Both the position numbers and the translations under genes were made by a program. Source: Diospyros lotus (lineage: Eukaryota > Streptophyta > Magnoliopsida > Ericales > Ebenaceae). From it: 64,000 bases of DNA. Under the pieces are notes generated by a model, which saw only the letters and a list, made by a program, of their open reading frames with translations, searched no databases and had not been told where the DNA came from. How positions within the stretch are numbered: position 1 is the first letter of the stretch; each line of letters begins with the position of its first letter. The stretch spans positions 30,123,119 to 30,187,118 of the forward strand of contig NC_068350.1 of NCBI RefSeq assembly GCF_014633365.1, read 5' to 3'. Of the stretch, positions 58,330 through 64,000 are shown in pieces.

Positions 58330-59780
58330 TCTTAATCTGCATGATGATTCATGTGCTGTAATGTGCGCCTCGTTCAACTCTTGATGTCATAGTGGGCCAA
58401 GCCTTTGAATTGAATTGAAGAAGTGGAGTCAGCAACATTGCTTCAACTTTAGATATTTACCATAAACACCCCTCAACTCTAACTTTATTTCTGTGCTTAA
58501 ATCAGTTTCAAATTTAAAAATGGCCTATTAGCCAAAAATCCAAACCTTTTTAGATTTTTGCGATTTTATATTAAAGTTTTAATTTTGTCAATAAGGTCTC
58601 GATTTGATCAATTAGTTGTAATTTTATCCACGACCTGGATTTGATTTGAGAGACGTCCAAGACTTGCCTCTCGAATCTTGGCTGCACTCCCTAACCAAAT
58701 ATTGCTTCGAGAGAATTTGGCGGTCTGAGCTTTGGAACAAAGATGACTCCCAGTCAAAGAAATCAAAGAGATCAAAACCTCAACAAAAACTTATGTTCAC
58801 GTCCACGAAGAATGTAAGGTTTCTGATCGAGGAAGGATTGCGGAAATGTAGCAATAGTTGAATATGGGAATCAAAATGAGTGCTTGATGGCGTTTCTAGG
58901 GATTTTGAGCACCTTTTTTCGGGTGGATGGTATCGGGCTCCAAGCCCTTGACTAGAAAGTGTTGTGCGCAATATGGAACGAGATGGTAGCGATTAACAGC
59001 TCAATGGAAACGCTGAGGTGGAGCCAGAAAATCGTCGATCAAGGAACCCTGGCCTGGCAAGCAATCCGACAGGGAATATGGCCTTGAGATCGAGAGGGAA
59101 TGTGAATCCAAACTTAGTGTCGGACAAGTCAGATTGGATCTGGATTCTGAAACTTTTCAGGTAAGTGATACAAAAGTTAGGCGAAAAACAAGGACGGTGA
59201 TAATGGAAGACAACGACAAGCAATGATGTTAGGTTAGATGTGATGACTGATCTAGAAATTGGGGGTGGTGATGGAGACCAATCTAGAAAGCCGAATATAA
59301 AAATTTAATGGTCAATCGTTGACGTAGATAAGGCCAACTTAAGCGATCGATGGTGAGGAGAGGCAAATCCTAATCTAATAGCCATTTAAAAATTGATTGG
59401 TTTAAAAGTCAAAAAAAAGAATATAATTAAATAATTTTTTTTAAAAAAAATAATAATAATTTATCCGAAATGCGGAGCCATAATCAAAAGAAAATAAGAA
59501 ATATTTAACATTTTTTATTGTAATTATTTTATTAAGGTAATTAGTGCGAAGTGATAGCTTTGACTCGTTCTTCATTACTAGTAATTTGCGGTCAATGAGC
59601 CAATTACCTGGCACCGACCTTATACGTAGAGAATATTTCTCTTGTCTCTTTCCCTTAATATATGGTGCTATACTCTTATTTTAAAGTGTATATTCTTAGT
59701 CTCATAGTCAAGTAAATTCAAAACGACCAAAAAGGGGCGACTTGTCAAAATTATAAAAATAACAGGATTTATTTATTTTA
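58330..59780. other. Intergenic, no recognised gene
   Basis: An open frame at 58646-58861 (71 codons, basic KKSKRSKPQQK patch) and a minus frame at 58993-59223 show no family resemblance. 59430-59780 is AT-rich. Confidence 0.3.
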
Positions 59781-60840
59781 ACCCATAAAATTAACAGGTT
59801 TATCACTTATCACTGTTTGTCTCGATAGGTTTCTCATTCATCAAAAGCCTCTTGATCATTAAGAGTTTCTTGTTCATCAGAGGTCACTCATTCATTAGGG
59901 CATTTGATCGTCTTCAAGACTACTAATCATTTGCATCCATACCTCTAGGTTAATTTCCAGATCATTTTCTTCCATACTCTCATGTCTCTTGGTCATCATC
60001 GCATAGGATTATCAAGATCACCTTTCCAACATTACAAATTAATTGTTGTATTAAGGCAATAACAATTTTCGTCGTTTATGGGAAACAAAACAAAAAGTCA
60101 AACAAGGATCACTATTGATGGCAAACGCTAGAGGCAACCGACGAACTTTCTCTTAAGGTGTGGAGACTTGCTTACCTCTGTGACTCTCATCACTTGATGG
60201 GAATGCACCTACCTTCGCTAAACTCTCAGCAACAAGAGAGTATTCAGTCAACTCCCTGGATCCCCAATAGTAGATGGGGACTCAGCCACCTCCACCAGAC
60301 TTCCAACACCTGGTTAATCAGTATGGGCATCATGATTAGCCCAACACTTCATAGTAGGCTCCACCCACAGTCTCTTGGGAAGAATATGAAACGCTGCGAG
60401 AGTAACATATTGGGGGAATGTAAGAAGTACGAGACATAGCGAGGATACTTCAAAACATAGTCCCTAATGTGGCGTTACGACACTGGAGAGATTCATACTA
60501 GTGACTGCCTCACCAAGGAAAGTTCAGCTAAGAGATGAAAAAATCTATTCTTATGGGGAAGCTACACCTGACACTCAGTCTTGGTCCTCTCATCATAGAG
60601 AAAATCAATCAAAACTCCTGCCACGAGGAACTAATGCCTTTCTACAACAAAGGGGTGCCCTAGAAAAATCAAAGCTTATAGAAAATAACCTATATGCCAA
60701 AAAACTCGAATAATTCCTGAGAGTCTCCCAGGGTGAGAGTCCCCCAAAGCCTCCGGAGAGTCTCTTAAGGTGGTCAAGCCTCTACATTGCATAGGCTGAA
60801 GATTCCCTCAAGAGTCATCTAGGCCTAAGTTGTAATATCC
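59780..60840 (+). mobile_element. Tat/Athila-like gypsy remnant: LTR end, leader, gag start
   Basis: GATCACCTTTCCAACATTAC, then AATTGTTGTATTAAGGCAAT and TTTTCGTCGTTTATGGGAAA, is close in form to the LTR end and TTGGCGCCGTTTGTGGGAA primer region of Tat/Athila elements, in decayed form. At 60119 an ATG opens MANARGNRRTFS and a stop. A continuing frame (60158-60439) carries QQQESIQSTPW and many prolines and could be decayed gag. No pol motif is present before the solo LTR at 60911. At about 60835 TGTAATATCCCACATCG looks like another LTR start. Confidence 0.4.
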
Positions 60841-60910
60841 CACATCGAGCAATATGGAGAATCAGAACAACTTATCTTAATGGGCCTATGGGAACTTCCC
60901 AGAGATCACC

Positions 60911-62889
60911 TGTAGCCGCCCCTAGCCAGGGACTCACAACAAAGATGACATAAATGCTAAAACCCATTAAAACATTACATATCCTCCTTGATATTAACAA
61001 CAGAAACTACACTCATACATTCTTGCTCATAGACAAACACAATAGTGTCCTCATGCTCACACAAATAAGAGCAACTCAATATTACACACCACATCAGGGT
61101 CTATAAACCCACCATATCCCCTCAGAGGTACAATCTAAAACATAAACAAGCATAATCTAATATTACACAACACAAAACACCTCTAGAGACCTTTGATTGA
61201 GACAACTATGTACACATTGCTACCCCATGGATCCTGATTCACTTGGCTCGCCCTCTATGTTAGCCTTACCCTTACCTGAAATGATGTAAGAAAACATGAG
61301 CCACAAGGCCCAGCAAGTATAATTGGAAGAAAGCGAGTATAAGAGTCATGGGTATCAAGAAGCAAAAGAGACATAAATGCTATTTAAGGTACTTTCACAT
61401 GATAAAATGATGAAACATGCATCCATGCTCATATGCAGAACTTTTTAGAACTATAAACATGGGATCGAAGTCCGAAACCTTGGGACAGAAGTCCAACTTT
61501 GAGCTCAACACTTTCTTTACGGATATATCCTATGGACTCGTTTGCTACGCACATCATGAGGCCTTTACATATTTTTAAAAACTATTTTCATGTACATGCT
61601 TCATGCGTTATCATAACATGCATATTCGTAATAACTTCTCATATATAACTAACATACAATTAACGGAGCAATATGCACAGTAGGGCAACATTCATGCAAG
61701 ACAACGTTAAACCCTTACATGTCCACAATAAAGCATCATTCCCAAGGAAAGATAGGGTGATACAAAACCCTATTTGAGATTCAATAGGTATAAATGTAAA
61801 TCATGGAATAATTTACTAGAAAAAGGGAAATAACTTGTAAAATAGGAAGATGATTTGCAACTTGAAACATAAGAGATAGGATCTTGCAATAACAAGAGAT
61901 AGAGAGTAGAACTTGTAATTTAAACATAACTTGAGCAAATAGGAACTGAACTTGAGAAGAGAGAGAATTGAACTTGCAAAAACTAGGAAGAGAACTTGCC
62001 TTAGATATTCTTCTTTAACCTCTATTGCGAATCAAGGTTTCTTACGTCATAGCCCAAACTCACACGGCAAGAATTTTCCTTAATTTCACCAAAATTCTCC
62101 CAAAACCTTCCCCCAAAATCTCCCAAATTTCTCACTAAATTCCCCTATTCTCTTAAGCATTAATGGCCTATTTATAGGCCCTAAAGTAGGGAGATGTTAG
62201 AGCATCGTGGAGGCAACTTAGGGGGGCCAAAAAATTAGCTTGGGACACATGGCAAGGAGCTGGACAAGTGGCATGACAATTTGGACAAGTGGCAGTTGCT
62301 GGCGCGCAGCAAGGCCATGCAGTGCCCTACGTGGCGCGCATGGCCGGGCGACAACACTCATGCCGGCCATGTGGCTGCTCGCACATGCCTGGCCGCGCGC
62401 ATGTGGTCACGTGCCTGGGAGCATGGGCCCCCGTGGGGCTGCGCGCGCATGGGCGCCCTTGGCGCACCTGTTGGGTTCAAAAACCCAACTTTTGATATGC
62501 TTGGCCGCGGGTTCGATCCTGCGACCTCCCTTTCCTCTTTAGCACTTCCAACCATCTCGCCTACAACTCTTCTTGGATAGAAATCATTTCCATTTATTTT
62601 TAAGGTGACATCCAATTTTCAAAAATTAACCTTTAACCCCAATAACTTTAAAAAATTAATCTAAATTGATTTATTCTATTCTTTCCAAAAATACTTCCAA
62701 ACAAAATAATTAATTACCTATTTCCTCAAAATAACATAAACTATTATTTTTCCTTAAATTCCCAAATATTCCATAACGACCTCAATAATTTCGAATAATT
62801 ACCAAAACTCATTTGATAATTTTAATTTTTCTCCAATTAATTTCTCACACCCAAATTCATATTAATTCACAAATAAACGGGTCGTTACA
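60911..62889 (-). mobile_element. Solo LTR, gypsy family A related
   Basis: The plus strand starts TGTAGCCGCCCCTAGCCAGG and ends ACGGGTCGTTACA, with TCACC on both sides (60906-60910 and 62890-62894). The family A island is at about 61265-61320 (TTACCTGAAATGATGTAAG, then GAGCCACAAGGCCCAGCAAG). A GC-rich block at 62235-62500 is open in several frames without domain support. TTGGGTTCAAAAACCCAA at 62471-62488 is a perfect 7-bp hairpin. Confidence 0.92.
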
Positions 62890-62894
62890 TCACC

Positions 62895-63953
62895 CATCCT
62901 TAAGCTTCCATAGCTCAGACATGCTTAATTTGAAGGTATTCAGTTGGTATTATTTCCTTTTTTACTTATTCTTAATATATATTACCATTTTCTGAGCTCT
63001 TGAGGTATTACATAATTTATTTGGTGGCTCCAAAGACCATTTGGACCTACCTGGAGACACTCATTGGGGAATCTTCACCCTGGAGATATCTCCAGGCCCT
63101 TTGGCCTCACCAGATGCACTGTCCTAAAGAGTCAAATAACTTTCATCTATGAACCCCACCAAATATTTATAAATATTTTCCCATTTCATAGCAAAAAGAT
63201 CTTTTTGCAACCTGTTTAAACTCACACATTTTCTCTAAGACCTTGGTCTTAAAGACTCAGACTCTAGACTACGCTCTACCCATCGGGAGATTACTCCCCT
63301 GAAGACCCACAATTAACATATAATTCACGCATCATCTGCATCCTTGCATATTTACTCCCGAACATCAACGTCTGATTTAAGTATCAGAGAGCCCGCGTGA
63401 GAAAGATCCACACGTGCCTTTTTACTATCTTTTTGATTATAGACCCATCCAGAGCAACCACTAGGAAGATTGATCAAGACTTTCCCTAGAAGACTCTCTA
63501 GGGCCCTCATAATCTTGGTCCCTTGAAGACTTTCTGGGTGCAATTGACCCCGAAGACCTCGGAGACCTATTCGGGTCCTTGAAGCCTCTGCTTCACTAGA
63601 CAACAAATCGACCCCAGCCTCTGTTGATCTTCTAATAGGTGCCCATACCTCACCATTCTCTTAGGAGACTCAACTCTAACTGCTCTCAATATAAATAAAT
63701 TTAATTGTTGTGGTTTGATAATAAAAAATATTAAAATTTAAAGTCAAACATGTCACTTCATCTTATGGTTAGTCAACATTTATGGGTTACCCTCTGCCTT
63801 AGCATTTAAGGGTTAACCTTGGCGGTAGCATTTAAAGGCCATCCTTACTTTCAAAACTTAAGCAAAAGGGTGACACTACTTCTACTCCCTTACTTCAAAC
63901 TTCAATTACATTGAACTAAGGATGGGTGACACGTGTTCACTTGCTAGGCTATG
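62895..63953. other. Repetitive intergenic DNA, no gene
   Basis: GGAGA/TCTCC words (63050-63100), CCTTGGTCTTAAAGAC and the repeated TTAGCATTTAAGGGTTAACC with TAGCATTTAAAGG (63801-63840) point to LTR-like repeats without resolved ends. The 84-codon minus frame at 63352 has no family match. Confidence 0.35.
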
Positions 63954-64000
63954 TGTAATATCCCAAAATTTGAAAATAAATAATAATTATTCAAACCGGT
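63954..64000 (+). mobile_element. Start of a further LTR, cut by the window end
   Basis: TGTAATATCCCAAAATTTG resembles TGTAACATCTCAAAATTTTG at 13197 and is followed by AATAATAATTATT. It is probably the start of another long gypsy LTR. Confidence 0.55.

Noticed and set aside
62505..62525. Perfect tRNA B-box GGTTCGATCC in a GC-rich setting
   Set aside because: No acceptor or anticodon arms can be built around it and the T-stem does not pair; it is part of a family A LTR. A similar GCTCGAATCC word at about 20562 was rejected for the same reason.
62240..62615. Overlapping GC-rich open frames of 68-100 codons
   Set aside because: All three plus frames and a minus frame are open over the same GC-rich stretch of a solo LTR; no family motif and no consistent frame.

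Overview
This is nuclear DNA from a flowering plant, probably a eudicot. It is AT-rich, dominated by transposable elements, and contains one clearly intact host gene: a group III WRKY transcription factor on the minus strand (exons 45074-45423, 44724-44828, 43355-43856; 318 codons plus stop). I found no bacterial, organellar or CRISPR features. Species cannot be named from the sequence.

Layout. 1-7361 is a decayed minus-strand Ty1/copia element of the Sirevirus/Tork type, with gag, integrase, reverse transcriptase and RNase H fragments, several polypurine tracts before the 3' LTR, and a 5' LTR reduced to a 138-bp stub. 7552-9228 is another LTR of the same broad type. Near its far end sits a CACTA (En/Spm) DNA transposon, 9229-24776, bounded by CACTACAAGAA termini and a 3-bp ATT target duplication. 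Its TNP2-like transposase gene is split by a Ty3/gypsy element (13197-21462, duplication TTTCG) with two long LTRs and only 941 bp of interior. The 3' LTR of that element is split by a 2000-bp solo LTR (18720-20719, duplication TATAG). The result is a Russian-doll structure with exact junctions at three levels. 25851-26261 is a 411-bp non-autonomous CACTA (TCT duplication).

29081-40873 holds a run of long solo LTRs: 29081-33785 (TCATG) with 29857-32079 nested inside it, 34542-37094 (TCACC), and about 38942-40873. 40874-46740 is the genic island: foldback MITEs, the WRKY gene, and an array of short dyads upstream of it. 46746-50953 is a solo copia-type LTR with another solo LTR (47428-50380, TCAAT) nested in it. 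51187-53254 is very AT-rich. 53255-56445 (CTCTC) and 60911-62889 (TCACC) are further solo LTRs, separated by a region with a 261-bp tandem duplication and a decayed Tat/Athila-like gypsy leader. A new LTR begins at 63954.

Main themes. (1) Solo LTRs far outnumber elements with two LTRs, so LTR-LTR recombination has been the main remover here. (2) The long LTRs fall into two families, A and B, each carrying one strongly conserved island ending in a splice-donor-like AGGTAAG or AGGTGA. (3) At least seven places carry arrays of TCGA-centred palindromes in different spellings (TTTCGAAA, CTGTCGACAG, TTGGTCGACCAA), mostly inside LTRs. (4) The WRKY gene keeps full domain integrity, correct splice phases, a TATA box and a W-box just upstream of its own ATG. 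All calls were made by reading the sequence; no database search was run.
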